Shown: piece after piece, positions 9,262-17,621 of the stretch | Layout: every line of letters begins with the position of its first letter | Numbering within the stretch: the stretch's first letter is position 1 | Origin: Armatimonadetes bacterium Uphvl-Ar1 | GTDB taxonomy: Bacteria; Armatimonadota; Fimbriimonadia; Fimbriimonadales; Fimbriimonadaceae | Reading direction: 5' to 3' | Assembly: GCA_002162075.1 (NCBI GenBank) | Contig: CP021423.1 | Span: forward strand, 620,001-684,000 | DNA length: 64,000 nt | Notes under the pieces: generated by a model | The model's input: the letters and a program-made list of their open reading frames with translations, nothing else | What the model was told of the DNA's origin: nothing | Databases searched by the model: none | Made by a program: the position numbers and the translations under genes

Positions 9262-9465
9262 ATGGGGACGTTATTAGGAGTGTCGGCTCCTTCGGGAGCA
9301 GTCAAATCTACAAACAAAAGGAGGTGGTGCCCAAAAATGGATAACCATAAACAACACTGCCTCGGAGATTCTGGGTTTTAGCGAATCCAGATGACTGATC
9401 TGGTTCGTCATGAACTGGGTCTCCGAGGTCAAAAAAAGTACCCCGGCCTTTGCGGTCGGGGTTTC
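9262..9465 (+). ncRNA. Candidate structured RNA with leader-like ORF
   Basis: The 361-base gap between convergent genes holds an ordered set of elements: a GCTCC-TTCG-GGAGC tetraloop hairpin (about 9285-9299), a very strong AAAAGGAGG (9317-9324), a short ORF (9337-9381), a 9-base stem CCTCGGAGA/TCTCCGAGG (9360-9368 with 9420-9428) closing two alternative inner hairpins built on TCTGG/CCAGA, and a terminator hairpin. It does not match tmRNA, SRP, RNase P, 6S or a riboswitch that I know. Strand choice rests on the Shine-Dalgarno. It may also be only the 3' UTR of the greA transcript. Confidence 0.4.
9337..9381 (+). CDS. Possible 14-codon leader peptide ORF
   Basis: ATG at 9337 opens MDNHKQHCLGDSGF and ends at TAG 9379-9381. 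It follows AAAAGGAGG with 12 bases spacing, stronger than most ribosome binding sites in the window. The last codons overlap the 5' strand of the 9-base stem (9360-9368), so ribosomes would block that stem. There is no downstream plus-strand gene to attenuate, so a regulatory role is unclear. Translation is unproven. Confidence 0.3.
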   Translation: MDNHKQHCLGDSGF

Positions 9466-9467
9466 TT
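9431..9467. terminator. Bidirectional terminator between convergent genes
   Basis: The stem CCCCGGCC (9441-9448) / GGTCGGGG (9454-9461) has a TTTGC loop. On the plus strand it is followed by TTTCTT; on the minus strand by a run of seven T (complement of 9431-9437). It would end both the greA transcript and the minus-strand cytochrome gene transcript. Confidence 0.75.
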
Positions 9468-9549
9468 CATGTAGTAAGACAGTACGCTTAGTAACTAACA
9501 ACATGAAATACACCTTTGTAGAAGATATCTAGCCGATCCACTCAATTAA

Positions 9550-9587
9550 CCCCTCCCTTTATCCCTCCCCATTGCATTGGGGAGGGA
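9550..9587. repeat. Palindromic CCCTCCCC repeat, copy A
   Basis: CCCTCCCCA (9563-9571) and TGGGGAGGG (9578-9586) form an inverted repeat, preceded by an 'ACCCCTCCC' lead-in. It is a member of a dispersed family also seen at about 14.88, 14.96, 18.32, 49.83 and 62.15 kb. This copy is intergenic, just past the stop of the cytochrome gene. Confidence 0.65.
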
Positions 9588-9597
9588 AGTAAATTCC

Positions 9598-10917
9598 TTA
9601 CTCGGGGATGATTGTGAAAGCAGCGACGAGGAGCATCATTTCATCATCGGTTTCTTCGCCCCAACGCACCCATTTGGGCGGATCGTTGGGTTGGAATGGG
9701 TTGTCGGTTGAGTTGTCGTAGACGGCTTCGATTCGGATTTTGGTTCCACCGGGGAGATCGATGGGTTTGACGGGGGTGTAGATGAGTTGCCAGTTGAAGT
9801 CCCAGTCTTTGAGGTCAATGAGGGTTTTCTCGGAGCCGTTGGGAAGGACAGCCGTGGCTTTCATCTCCTTACCCAAGAGGTGCATGTGAGGCATGAGGTT
9901 GTAGAACCGGAAGTTCACTTTTTTGCCACCAACTTGAGCGGGGAGTGGAAGGTTTTGGGTGAATTTCTGGTTGGCCGGGCCGGGTTTGATTGCGATGAGT
10001 GGATTGGGGATAAACGCCAATTCGACGCTGTGTTCGGGTTTTGATTTGTTGGTGTAGACGGCGATTTGAGTCTTATCTTTCTCGGGTTTGCCGGATTTGT
10101 TGTAGTGGAGCTGGATGATGACGTCTGTTCCGGGTTTGAGAAGGAATCCGGCGTCGGAGGGAAGGAGGTGTCCGTGGGCACCGGGTGCCCATCCGCCGAG
10201 GGCACCATCGGGGTTGAATCCGACGCCACCTCCAGATGAGCGGTATCCGAGTTTGCCATCTCCCCGCGGGCCTTGAGCAAGCTTTTTCCCTTGACCTTTT
10301 TCGTCGAGGAAGACGATGACGTGGTGGACAATATTCTTGTTGCCGGGTTGGACGTCGATACCGCTGATCCAGGTCGGCTCGGTGATTTTGGGCGAATAGA
10401 CGAAGTTCCAGTATTCATCGTCGCCTTCTGCGGACAAAGTGTGCTCGTACGGCATTTCCCAGATCATGTCGGGTGTGCCATTCGCCCACCCACTTTGGAA
10501 TTTTGGAGTCGCGGGTTCTTTGCTTGAATCACCGCGCGGGGCACCTGCTTCGGCCCAGTTGGCTAATATTGTGATGGCTTCGTCACTGAGGTGGGCATCG
10601 TCGCGGAATTGGACGTCACCGGGCAGGACTTTCCAGGGAGGCATTCGCTTCTTGCTGGTTGCGAGGGCGATCATGTCGCTGTAGCGTTTCGCATTGGCGT
10701 ATCCTTCGAGGCTAAATGGGGCATTCTCGCCAGCGCGGTGGCATTTGACACAGTTGTTATTGAGGATGGGGGCAACGTGTTCGGCGTAAGTTACTTGTTT
10801 GACTTCAGATTTTATTTTCGGAGTTGATTTTGGGGAAGGAGGTGCCGGGAAGAGGGCGAGGCCAAAGATACCGAGAGCGGGGACGAGAGCGGAGATGAGT
10901 TTTGGGGAGAGATTCAT
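9598..10917 (-). CDS. Cytochrome c / copper type II monooxygenase-like protein
   Basis: A 439-residue exported protein with an N-terminal hydrophobic segment (residues 7-25). Residues 42-130 form a c-type cytochrome domain with haem motif CVKCH at 56-60 and a possible Met ligand in 'KKRMPPW'. Residues 180-437 resemble the PHM/dopamine beta-hydroxylase fold: HH at 198-199, His in 'QLHYN' (271), HMH at 344-346 and Met in 'TDDEMM' (427-428). These correspond to the CuH (three His) and CuM (two His, one Met) ligands of the family. A self-contained electron donor plus oxidase is plausible; the substrate is unknown. Acts outside the cytoplasm. Monocistronic. Confidence 0.75.
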   Translation of the reverse strand: MNLSPKLISALVPALGIFGLALFPAPPSPKSTPKIKSEVKQVTYAEHVAPILNNNCVKCHRAGENAPFSLEGYANAKRYSDMIALATSKKRMPPWKVLPGDVQFRDDAHLSDEAITILANWAEAGAPRGDSSKEPATPKFQSGWANGTPDMIWEMPYEHTLSAEGDDEYWNFVYSPKITEPTWISGIDVQPGNKNIVHHVIVFLDEKGQGKKLAQGPRGDGKLGYRSSGGGVGFNPDGALGGWAPGAHGHLLPSDAGFLLKPGTDVIIQLHYNKSGKPEKDKTQIAVYTNKSKPEHSVELAFIPNPLIAIKPGPANQKFTQNLPLPAQVGGKKVNFRFYNLMPHMHLLGKEMKATAVLPNGSEKTLIDLKDWDFNWQLIYTPVKPIDLPGGTKIRIEAVYDNSTDNPFQPNDPPKWVRWGEETDDEMMLLVAAFTIIPE

Positions 10918-10974
10918 GCGTTCCTCTGAACTAGTTTAGGATATTGACGAGTTAAATTGTGTTAGAGTTTAGGA

Positions 10975-11718
10975 ATGATGAAGAAAAGGGTTCTGGTGAC
11001 GGGATCAAGCCGGGGAATTGGGAAAGCGATTGCGCTGAGATTGGCGACAGATGGCTGGGATGTTGCGGTGCATTTTCACGAGCGGGCTCAGGCGGCGGAA
11101 GAGGTTGTTCAGCTTTTGGGAGATCGCTCGGCGGGGGTTTATGAGGCGAATTTGGGGGACGTCAAGTTGGCGCGGAAGTTGGTGAGCCGAGTGGTGAAGG
11201 ACGGGCCTTTGCATGCGGTAGTGAACAATGCGGGGGTTTATGTGACGATGGACTTTGCGGGTTGTTCGGACGCAAGTTTTGATGCAGCGCTTAGTCGTTG
11301 CATGACGGTAAATTTTGAATCACCAGCTTGGATTGTCCGGGAGGCGTCGCAACACTTTATGAAGAATGGGGGAGGGACGGTTGTGAATGTTTGCAGTCGT
11401 GTGGGGCACAGGGGCGAGCCAGGGGCGGCGTTTTATTCGGCATCCAAGGCGGCCTTGTTGAACTTGACGAAAGCTCTTGCGGTTGAGCAGGCAAAAGAGA
11501 ATGTTCGGCACTTTGCAATTGCTCCGGGCTGGGTGAATACGGCGATGGCACGGGATGGGATGGGTGATCGGGAAGCAGAGATTTTGGCATCCATACCGCT
11601 TGGTCGGATGGCTTCGCCGGAAGACTGCGCGGCGGCGGTTTCATTCTTAGTTCGGGACGATGCGGCTTATATGAGTGGGAATGTAATTGACATCAACGGA
11701 GCGAGTTACCTGCGCTGA
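10975..11718 (+). CDS. Short-chain dehydrogenase/reductase (FabG-like)
   Basis: A classical NAD(P)-dependent SDR of 247 residues with Rossmann cofactor motif 'TGSSRGIG' (residues 9-16), 'NNAG', a Ser in 'VNVCSRVG' and the catalytic 'YSASK'. The Ser-Arg after the first Gly suggests NADPH preference. Annotated homologues are often 3-oxoacyl-ACP reductases, but no fatty acid genes are adjacent, so the substrate is open. AGGA precedes the ATG; a second ATG follows directly. The stop overlaps the start of the M16 peptidase gene (TGATG), making a three-gene operon with the peptidase pair. Confidence 0.85.
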   Translation: MMKKRVLVTGSSRGIGKAIALRLATDGWDVAVHFHERAQAAEEVVQLLGDRSAGVYEANLGDVKLARKLVSRVVKDGPLHAVVNNAGVYVTMDFAGCSDASFDAALSRCMTVNFESPAWIVREASQHFMKNGGGTVVNVCSRVGHRGEPGAAFYSASKAALLNLTKALAVEQAKENVRHFAIAPGWVNTAMARDGMGDREAEILASIPLGRMASPEDCAAAVSFLVRDDAAYMSGNVIDINGASYLR

Positions 11719-12866
11719 TGTTAGGCTTTATTTGTGGCCTTGCTTTGATAGCTCAAGCTGAGGGTTCGGTTGTTCAGAAAGAATTGCCGAATGGGGCGAA
11801 GTTCCGAATTGAAGCAACTCCCGGAACGGGCACTTTGATGGTTGCGCTTTATGCAAGCGAAGCTGGTTTGCCGAACGATGGAGGGGTGCCGGGGACGAGG
11901 CATTTGCTGGAACATTTGATTGCAAAGGGTGGGGATCGCTTGCTCGACACGAAACTGGAATCAGTAGGTTTATCGTTAACAGCTTTTACAGAACGGGATG
12001 GGACGGCGTTCGTGGTGATGGGGTCATCGCGGCAAAGTGTTCTTGCCATTGAGAGCCTTCGGGACTTGCTCGAACCGCTTCGGGTTGATGGCGGTGAGTT
12101 GGAGGTTGAACTCAAGATTTTGGAACAGGAATCGGCGTTGCGAGCAGATTACGAACCATTTTTGGATCGGGCGTGGCTGGAGCTTTTTGAGCCGGGGGTA
12201 GGGAGTGTTTTTGGTGATTTGAAAGGGATGGCCCAATTGACTCCGGATCAGTTGATGGGTGGGGCCGAGGCGTTGATGAATTCCGGTGGGCTGACGGTTT
12301 ATGTACGGGGTGATGTTGATGCGGATGTTACGGCATTGCGGCTGACGGAAGTTTTGAATTCAGCAACTCGAGGTCAGGTGAATTTTGCGCCGCGTGAGGT
12401 TTTGGAGTCGATTGGCCGGAAGGAGACGGTGGCGGGAAAAGGGCGAGCCCGAGCTGTGGTTGCGGCGGGACTGGATCGCCCGATGACTTTGGCAAGACTT
12501 GGCGTTGCCTTGGCGATCATGCGGTTGGAGCCAGGGTTTGAAGTGGTTTATGAGCCAAGTTTTGATCGTGGACCAGTTTTGCTTTATTCTCGATCCGGGG
12601 AAGGATTTGGGGCACTGGAGAAGTACGATCAGGCGGGTCTTTCGAGATTTGCGGCTCTGGCTCGATTACAGGCATTGCGACTGGTGAATGGTTGGAAATT
12701 GGAAGGCCCAAGGTTTGGAGTATTGCGGGCGAAGAAATTGCGTCAAGCGGCTGCATTTAACTTGGATCAGTTGGAAAGTACGGCGCGGGGATTGACGGAT
12801 GATGAGATTTGGTCGGCCCTGCAAGATTGGCGTGGTGGGGCAATGCACTTGGAGGGAACGCGATGA
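11718..12866 (+). CDS. M16 family zinc peptidase, catalytic subunit type
   Basis: A 382-residue pitrilysin/insulinase-family protein. The inverted zinc motif HLLEH (H62, E65, H66) is intact, and the third ligand Glu is expected in 'ELKILEQE' about 70 residues on. The N-terminal 15 residues are hydrophobic and end in 'AQA', suggesting export. Two-subunit bacterial M16 enzymes pair an active member with an inactive partner, and the next gene fits that: its ATG overlaps this stop (ATGA). Substrate unknown; degrading short peptides in the periplasm is the usual role. Confidence 0.82.
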   Translation: MLGFICGLALIAQAEGSVVQKELPNGAKFRIEATPGTGTLMVALYASEAGLPNDGGVPGTRHLLEHLIAKGGDRLLDTKLESVGLSLTAFTERDGTAFVVMGSSRQSVLAIESLRDLLEPLRVDGGELEVELKILEQESALRADYEPFLDRAWLELFEPGVGSVFGDLKGMAQLTPDQLMGGAEALMNSGGLTVYVRGDVDADVTALRLTEVLNSATRGQVNFAPREVLESIGRKETVAGKGRARAVVAAGLDRPMTLARLGVALAIMRLEPGFEVVYEPSFDRGPVLLYSRSGEGFGALEKYDQAGLSRFAALARLQALRLVNGWKLEGPRFGVLRAKKLRQAAAFNLDQLESTARGLTDDEIWSALQDWRGGAMHLEGTR

Positions 12867-14077
12867 TTTCGGCAATTTTGGCGATTGCGATTGGGCAGTA
12901 CCCGATGAAGATCAGCGTTTTGGAGTTACCTGATCCGGGGGCGGAGACGGTGGCGATTCATGCGTATCTTTGGCGGGATCAGAACTTGACTCAAGAGGAG
13001 GATGCTTGGCGTGTGATTTGTGATACTATTGGTATCAATTCTACTACTTATGCGGCGGATGAAGTTTCGTTTTTTGGGGGCACGACAGGGGTGTTACCCC
13101 GGGTGGTTTCGGCTCCGGATTTTCTGCGGCTAGAAGTTGTTTCCACTCCGGAGAAGTGGCGAGAATCAGTTGCGTTGGCGGCGAGTTTGGTTGCGCAACC
13201 GAATTGGCGGTCAAACCAGTGGGAGGAGCGGGAGAAAGTGCTCCGCGGATCGGTGGACGATCCTTGGAAATTTGCATTGTGGCCCAAGCGGCCATGGAGT
13301 TCTGAGGCGTTACAAGTTGATGAACCAAGCAGTGTTCATTCCCGGTTGCTGGACAAAGGTGGCTTGCGGATCGTAGTTTCAGGACCGATTGAGCAGGGAT
13401 TAGTGAAGGAAGAATTGGATCGGGTAACTCGAACTTGGGCGATTCCCGAATACAGAAAGGTCTCGAGATTTGCCGAGGAAACGGCAGCTCCTGAACGACA
13501 GCCGTATGGGGTATCGACTTTTGAGATGACGGGTCGACCGATTAGGATCGGGGAGAATGGCTCGGGGGCACAGTTTTTGGCAGCAATTGCTTTGGGGGTG
13601 GGCAAAGGCGCCTCAATTTGGCAAACAGTTCGGGAACGTGACGGATTGGCTTATCGGGTGGAAGGGGTTTTCTGGCCAAGTCGTTCGGGTTTTGTGCCTC
13701 GGTTTTTGATGCTTCGCAAGTCTGAGGAAGCAGAACTCAAGTTTGGTGGGGATTTGATTGCGGCTTTGAAAGAATCAGCATCTTCATTGGACGTTGTTGA
13801 GTTTTCGCGGGCCAAAGTAATGGCAGAACAGGTTTTGATGCATCCGAATGCTTTTGCTTCAGTCTATGTTGACGGAGAGTCGCCGCTTTTTGGACTGCCG
13901 CATGATGATGTGCGGTGGCGAGGGCTCCTGAACGGAATGGGTTTGCCATCTTTGCCGTTGGCCCGATGGTCGGAAACACTTAACGAAGTCAGCCTGGACG
14001 ATTTCAGGTCAGCGGCGGTTGAGATGGTTGATCGGGCAGAAATCCGGATCACTCGCGGTTATTCGGGACTGGATTAA
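12863..14077 (+). CDS. M16 family peptidase-like partner (non-catalytic)
   Basis: A 404-residue protein related to M16 peptidases but without HxxEH. The C-terminal half keeps the substrate-binding R/Y region in 'WQTVRERDGLAYRVEGVF', which matches the usual 'LRE..GLaY' block of M16 C-terminal domains. The ATG at 12863 overlaps the upstream stop and is preferred over the longer frame from 12809. The N-terminus is hydrophobic ('ISAILAIAIGQ'), consistent with export. Probably heterodimerises with the product of the preceding gene. The stop TAA shares four bases (TTAA) with the stop of kdsB on the other strand. Confidence 0.78.
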   Translation: MISAILAIAIGQYPMKISVLELPDPGAETVAIHAYLWRDQNLTQEEDAWRVICDTIGINSTTYAADEVSFFGGTTGVLPRVVSAPDFLRLEVVSTPEKWRESVALAASLVAQPNWRSNQWEEREKVLRGSVDDPWKFALWPKRPWSSEALQVDEPSSVHSRLLDKGGLRIVVSGPIEQGLVKEELDRVTRTWAIPEYRKVSRFAEETAAPERQPYGVSTFEMTGRPIRIGENGSGAQFLAAIALGVGKGASIWQTVRERDGLAYRVEGVFWPSRSGFVPRFLMLRKSEEAELKFGGDLIAALKESASSLDVVEFSRAKVMAEQVLMHPNAFASVYVDGESPLFGLPHDDVRWRGLLNGMGLPSLPLARWSETLNEVSLDDFRSAAVEMVDRAEIRITRGYSGLD

Positions 14078-14829
14078 GACTCGGTTGCCTGAGCTTTTCG
14101 GAGCAGTTCTCGGACGGCTTCGGCTTGTTCGGGAGTGTCTACGGCGAGGGCTGAGCCGTGCCCGTGAGCCATGCGAATTCTGACTCCGTTCTCCATGAAT
14201 CGAAGTTGTTCGAGCGACTCGGCTTGTTCGAGGGGTGATTGCGGCCAAGTGGCAAAATCCTGGACAACGGAATGGCGGTATGCGTAGAGGCCAATGTGTT
14301 TGAAGACAGGTGATTGACGGGAATTGCGAGGGTACGGGATTGGGTGCCGCGAGAAGTAGAGGGCATTGCTTTGGAGGTCGGTGACCACTTTGACAACGGC
14401 AGGATTATCGATTTCGTTCTCGGGGCACTCGGTCATGAGGGAGGCCATTTGGATTGTGGGATCTGCAAAGAGTGGTGCGGCGCAGGCAATGAGATCTTCG
14501 GTTTGGATGAGAGGCTCGTCGCCTTGGACATTGAGATAGAAGTCGTGGGGCATTTTTTGGGCGACTTCGGCGATCCGGTCGGTTCCGCTGGGGTGGTCGG
14601 GAGAGGTGAGGATCGCCGGGGCATTGAACGCCTTACAGGCGTCTATGATTTCTTGATCGGGGGTGGCGACGACAATGTTGGGGGTGATGTTGGCTTTGAG
14701 TGCGGCTTCGTAGACCCACTGAACCATTGGTTTGCCCAGGAGGTCGGTGAGGGGTTTACCGGGGAATCGAGTTGATCCCATTCGGCTTGGGATGACGATG
14801 AGGCAGGAGGGTTTTTTCAAATTGGTCAC
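14074..14829 (-). CDS. kdsB: 3-deoxy-manno-octulosonate cytidylyltransferase
   Basis: KdsB activates KDO with CTP to give CMP-KDO for lipopolysaccharide inner core synthesis. The 251-residue length is typical. Visible motifs: 'IPSRMGSTRFPGKPL' (CTP binding), 'TSPDHPSGTDRIAEV', 'NVQGDEPLI' (metal-binding Asp) and 'HIGLYAYR'. This indicates an outer membrane with KDO-containing LPS. No other KDO gene (kdsA, kdsC, waaA) is nearby. Converges on the M16-like gene with a four-base overlap. Confidence 0.95.
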   Translation of the reverse strand: MTNLKKPSCLIVIPSRMGSTRFPGKPLTDLLGKPMVQWVYEAALKANITPNIVVATPDQEIIDACKAFNAPAILTSPDHPSGTDRIAEVAQKMPHDFYLNVQGDEPLIQTEDLIACAAPLFADPTIQMASLMTECPENEIDNPAVVKVVTDLQSNALYFSRHPIPYPRNSRQSPVFKHIGLYAYRHSVVQDFATWPQSPLEQAESLEQLRFMENGVRIRMAHGHGSALAVDTPEQAEAVRELLRKAQATES

Positions 14830-15004
14830 TTTTCTCTCTTGTCAACCCCACCCCTGCCTGCCGGATCGAGTCCGGGACAGGCACTCCCCAATCTTGGGGA
14901 GGGGATTTTTACGATGAAGCAGGAGGGTTTATCGATGATTTCCATTTGATTTTCTCCTCAATCCCACCCTTGCCTCTTGAATCTCAAGGGGAGGGGGTTG
15001 GGAT
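14795..15004. repeat. Degenerate tandem duplication with two palindromic repeats (copies B and C)
   Basis: Two related units lie at an offset of 116 bases: ACGATGAGGCAGGAGGGTTT (from 14795, inside the 5' end of kdsB) recurs as ACGATGAAGCAGGAGGGTTT at 14911, followed in both by a TTTTCTC...CAAxCCCACCC segment. Copy B then has a GCCTG..CAGGC hairpin and CTCCCCAA-TC-TTGGGGAG (14884-14901). Copy C has CTTG..CAAGG and GGGGAGGGGG up to about 15000. It fills the gap between kdsB and secDF. Confidence 0.55.
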
Positions 15005-15016
15005 TTCGCTAGGCGA

Positions 15017-17539
15017 TTAATCTTCGTCGTCGACTTTGTGGGACGCTTGTTCTTTGACCGATTGCTTGCGTTTGATCGTGCCGTAGGCACTTGTATCAAT
15101 TTCGGCACCAGCGGTTGGGGCAGCGACGACTTGGGCAGCACGAAGTTTGGATTCGTGCTGAGCTTCGGCGACGAGGCCCTCTTTTTCGCCTTTGCGCTTG
15201 ATGACGGCTTTGTTCCAAAGCCAAAGGATCGGTGAAGCGTTGAAGATAGAGCTGTATGTTCCCACCGCAATGCCAAAGAACATGACGAGCATCATGAACT
15301 TGAGGTCGGGGGTGGGTGAGCCCATGAAGAAGAGAAGAGCCATCGGGAGCATCGCGGTGAACGATGTGTTGATGGATCGAGCGATGGTTTGAGTGACGGA
15401 TCGGTCACAGATTTGGTCGAAGGTGACGGCTCCCCGGGATCGGCGGAGGTTCTCTCGGATACGGTCAAAAATGATGATCGTATCGTGGACGGAGAACCCG
15501 ACGACGGTGAGAAGCGCAGTGATGAACATCGAGCTGACTTCCCAGCCAAGGGCAAATCCGACGAGTCCGGCGAATCCGACGATGAATAAAACGTCGTGAA
15601 GAAGAGCGGCGACGGCACTTAATCCGAATTTGATTCCGTTCTTCATTCCACCAAGGGCGAATCCGAACCGGAGAGCCATGTAGAGGACAATGAGGCTGGC
15701 AGAGATCAAGACACCATAGATGGCGTTGTTGGTGGTTTCCGCTCGGACGGAGGGGCCGACTTCGCTGATTCCGGAATTTTCATCTACCGTGAGCCCAGCG
15801 GCTTCGCCGATCTTGTTGAGGGCAGCGGTTCCGCCTTCGGTGATTCCTGCAGAAGTCGGGACGGTGATATAGACCTGACGGACGTTGTCAACGGCGGCAA
15901 ATTTGATGTTTGCGCCTTCTATGTCGTTCTTTTTCAGGCTATCCGCAATTTGGGCAGAAGTGACATTGGCGTCGACAGCAAAGCTGGCTTCAAATCCACC
16001 TTGGAATTCGACGTTTGGCTTGATGCCTCCCATGAAGACGAAGATGTAGAGGGGAAGGATGATGGCTGCGGAGATCAGGAACCAACGTTTGGCTTTTCCG
16101 ATGATTTGAATCGTTTTCTCTCCGGCACCGGCTTCGAGCTTTTCGCCGAAGAGGCTTCGGTTGAGGGCGTACCACTTGATGTCCGTACCGATACCGATGG
16201 ACGTGAGTCCAATGAGGAGGGATCGGGTTACGGTGACAGCGGTGAAGAAGCTGACGAGAACCCCGATGACGAGGGCAGTGGCAAATCCTTTGACCGCACT
16301 AGTACCCATGATGAACAGGACGGTGCTGGTGATGACGGTACAGGCGTTGGAGTCGAGGATTGAACTGAGCGCACGTTTGAATCCAAGTTCGATAGCGGTC
16401 ATGAGCTTGCGGCCAGCGCGGAGTTCTTCTTTGATCCGTTCGAAGACGAGGATGTTGGCGTCTACGGCCATCCCCGCGCTCAGGATGAATGCAGCGAGGG
16501 AGGCGAGGCTAAACGTGGCTCCTATCGCTTTCATCACGGTGATGGTGAATAGGCAGTAGAGCACCATGGCAATTGCGGCGATGACACCGGGGAAAGCGTA
16601 GTAGCCAATGAGATAAAGGATGATGATTCCCATTGCAACGGCCCCAGCAAAGACCATTTGATCGAATGCTTTTTCGCCGATGGTCGGGGAAATTTTCTCG
16701 GATGCTTCGACGGTGAGGTCAACGGGGAGCGATCCGGATTTGATAATGCTGCTCAGTTCGCGTACGTATGAGGCTTCAAATTCTCCATTGATGAACGCAC
16801 CATCGGAGAGGATGGCTCCATTCTCTTTTGGTGAGATTTGGAGGACGCGGCCTCCCATGACGAAGGCGAGATTTTCTCCTTCGTTGAGGTAGCGTCGTGA
16901 CCATGCGGACATCTTTTTGGAACCTGCATCGCTGAATCGGAAATTGGGCCGGGCTTTCCCAGATGCTAGGGTTTCGGCAAAAGCGTCTACGACTTCATCG
17001 CCTTCGAGGATGGGATCGCCCCATGATTCGATGATCCGCTCATAAGCCGGGTCTTCCGGAGTGATGATGGTGTCGGGAGCGGAGCGGCGGATGAATGTAG
17101 CGTAGGGGGCTCCGGTTTCGTCGATCACCTGATTTTCAGCGACATCGTATGTTTTTGATCGCTTTTGGGTGGTGACGGTTTTGGCGTGGAAGACTTGGAC
17201 TTTGGCGGTGCTGGAGAGGAGGGCTTTTGCTTGTTCGATGTTGGTTGCGCCGGGGAGTTCGATGACGAATTGGCGGTCGCCTTTGGTTGCAACGGTGCCT
17301 TCGTTGACACCTAGACCTTGTCCGACCCGACGTTCGAGGTTGTCTTGGACTTTTGCTTGGACAATGCCGATTTCTTCTTTTTGATCCTCGGTCAGCGACT
17401 CTTCGTCAATTTGCATCGTGAGGCGGATACCGCCGGCGACGTCAAGCCCTTTTTTGAGTTTGGTTTGGGTGAAACCGTAAATGGACGCCGCGGTGAGTGC
17501 GACGACTAGGGCGAGAAACCATACGTTTCGATTCTGCAA
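15017..17539 (-). CDS. secDF: Protein translocase subunit SecDF (fused)
   Basis: An 840-residue fusion of SecD and SecF, the proton-driven membrane component that completes Sec export. The SecD half has the first transmembrane segment, 'LKKGLDVAGGIRLTMQID', the periplasmic P1 region and five further segments including 'AGMAVDANILVFERIKEEL'. The SecF half starts at about residue 480 with 'GKAKRWFLISAAIILPL', then 'VEFQGGFEASF' and 'VGFSVHDTIIIFDRIRENL'. The Asp in 'VDANILVFERI' and in 'SVHDTIIIFDRIRE' are the conserved functional residues. The C-terminal tail is charged and probably cytoplasmic. No yajC is adjacent. Confidence 0.95.
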   Translation of the reverse strand: MQNRNVWFLALVVALTAASIYGFTQTKLKKGLDVAGGIRLTMQIDEESLTEDQKEEIGIVQAKVQDNLERRVGQGLGVNEGTVATKGDRQFVIELPGATNIEQAKALLSSTAKVQVFHAKTVTTQKRSKTYDVAENQVIDETGAPYATFIRRSAPDTIITPEDPAYERIIESWGDPILEGDEVVDAFAETLASGKARPNFRFSDAGSKKMSAWSRRYLNEGENLAFVMGGRVLQISPKENGAILSDGAFINGEFEASYVRELSSIIKSGSLPVDLTVEASEKISPTIGEKAFDQMVFAGAVAMGIIILYLIGYYAFPGVIAAIAMVLYCLFTITVMKAIGATFSLASLAAFILSAGMAVDANILVFERIKEELRAGRKLMTAIELGFKRALSSILDSNACTVITSTVLFIMGTSAVKGFATALVIGVLVSFFTAVTVTRSLLIGLTSIGIGTDIKWYALNRSLFGEKLEAGAGEKTIQIIGKAKRWFLISAAIILPLYIFVFMGGIKPNVEFQGGFEASFAVDANVTSAQIADSLKKNDIEGANIKFAAVDNVRQVYITVPTSAGITEGGTAALNKIGEAAGLTVDENSGISEVGPSVRAETTNNAIYGVLISASLIVLYMALRFGFALGGMKNGIKFGLSAVAALLHDVLFIVGFAGLVGFALGWEVSSMFITALLTVVGFSVHDTIIIFDRIRENLRRSRGAVTFDQICDRSVTQTIARSINTSFTAMLPMALLFFMGSPTPDLKFMMLVMFFGIAVGTYSSIFNASPILWLWNKAVIKRKGEKEGLVAEAQHESKLRAAQVVAAPTAGAEIDTSAYGTIKRKQSVKEQASHKVDDED

Positions 17540-17621
17540 TTGGGAGCCTCTTGGCCTGGGGCCAGAGGCGGATTATACCAGTGTGGTTTGGGTTCGGATT
17601 TGGGCGTGATGGGTCGGAATT

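Noticed and set aside
9262-9465. tmRNA or a known riboswitch
   Set aside because: There is no tRNA-like end, no Ala-rich tag ending, and none of the conserved cores of common riboswitches; nor is there a gene downstream in the same direction.
9274-9513. A 79-residue minus-strand ORF in the 9.3 kb gap
   Set aside because: It runs through the terminator and hairpins, has no ribosome binding site and no recognisable features.
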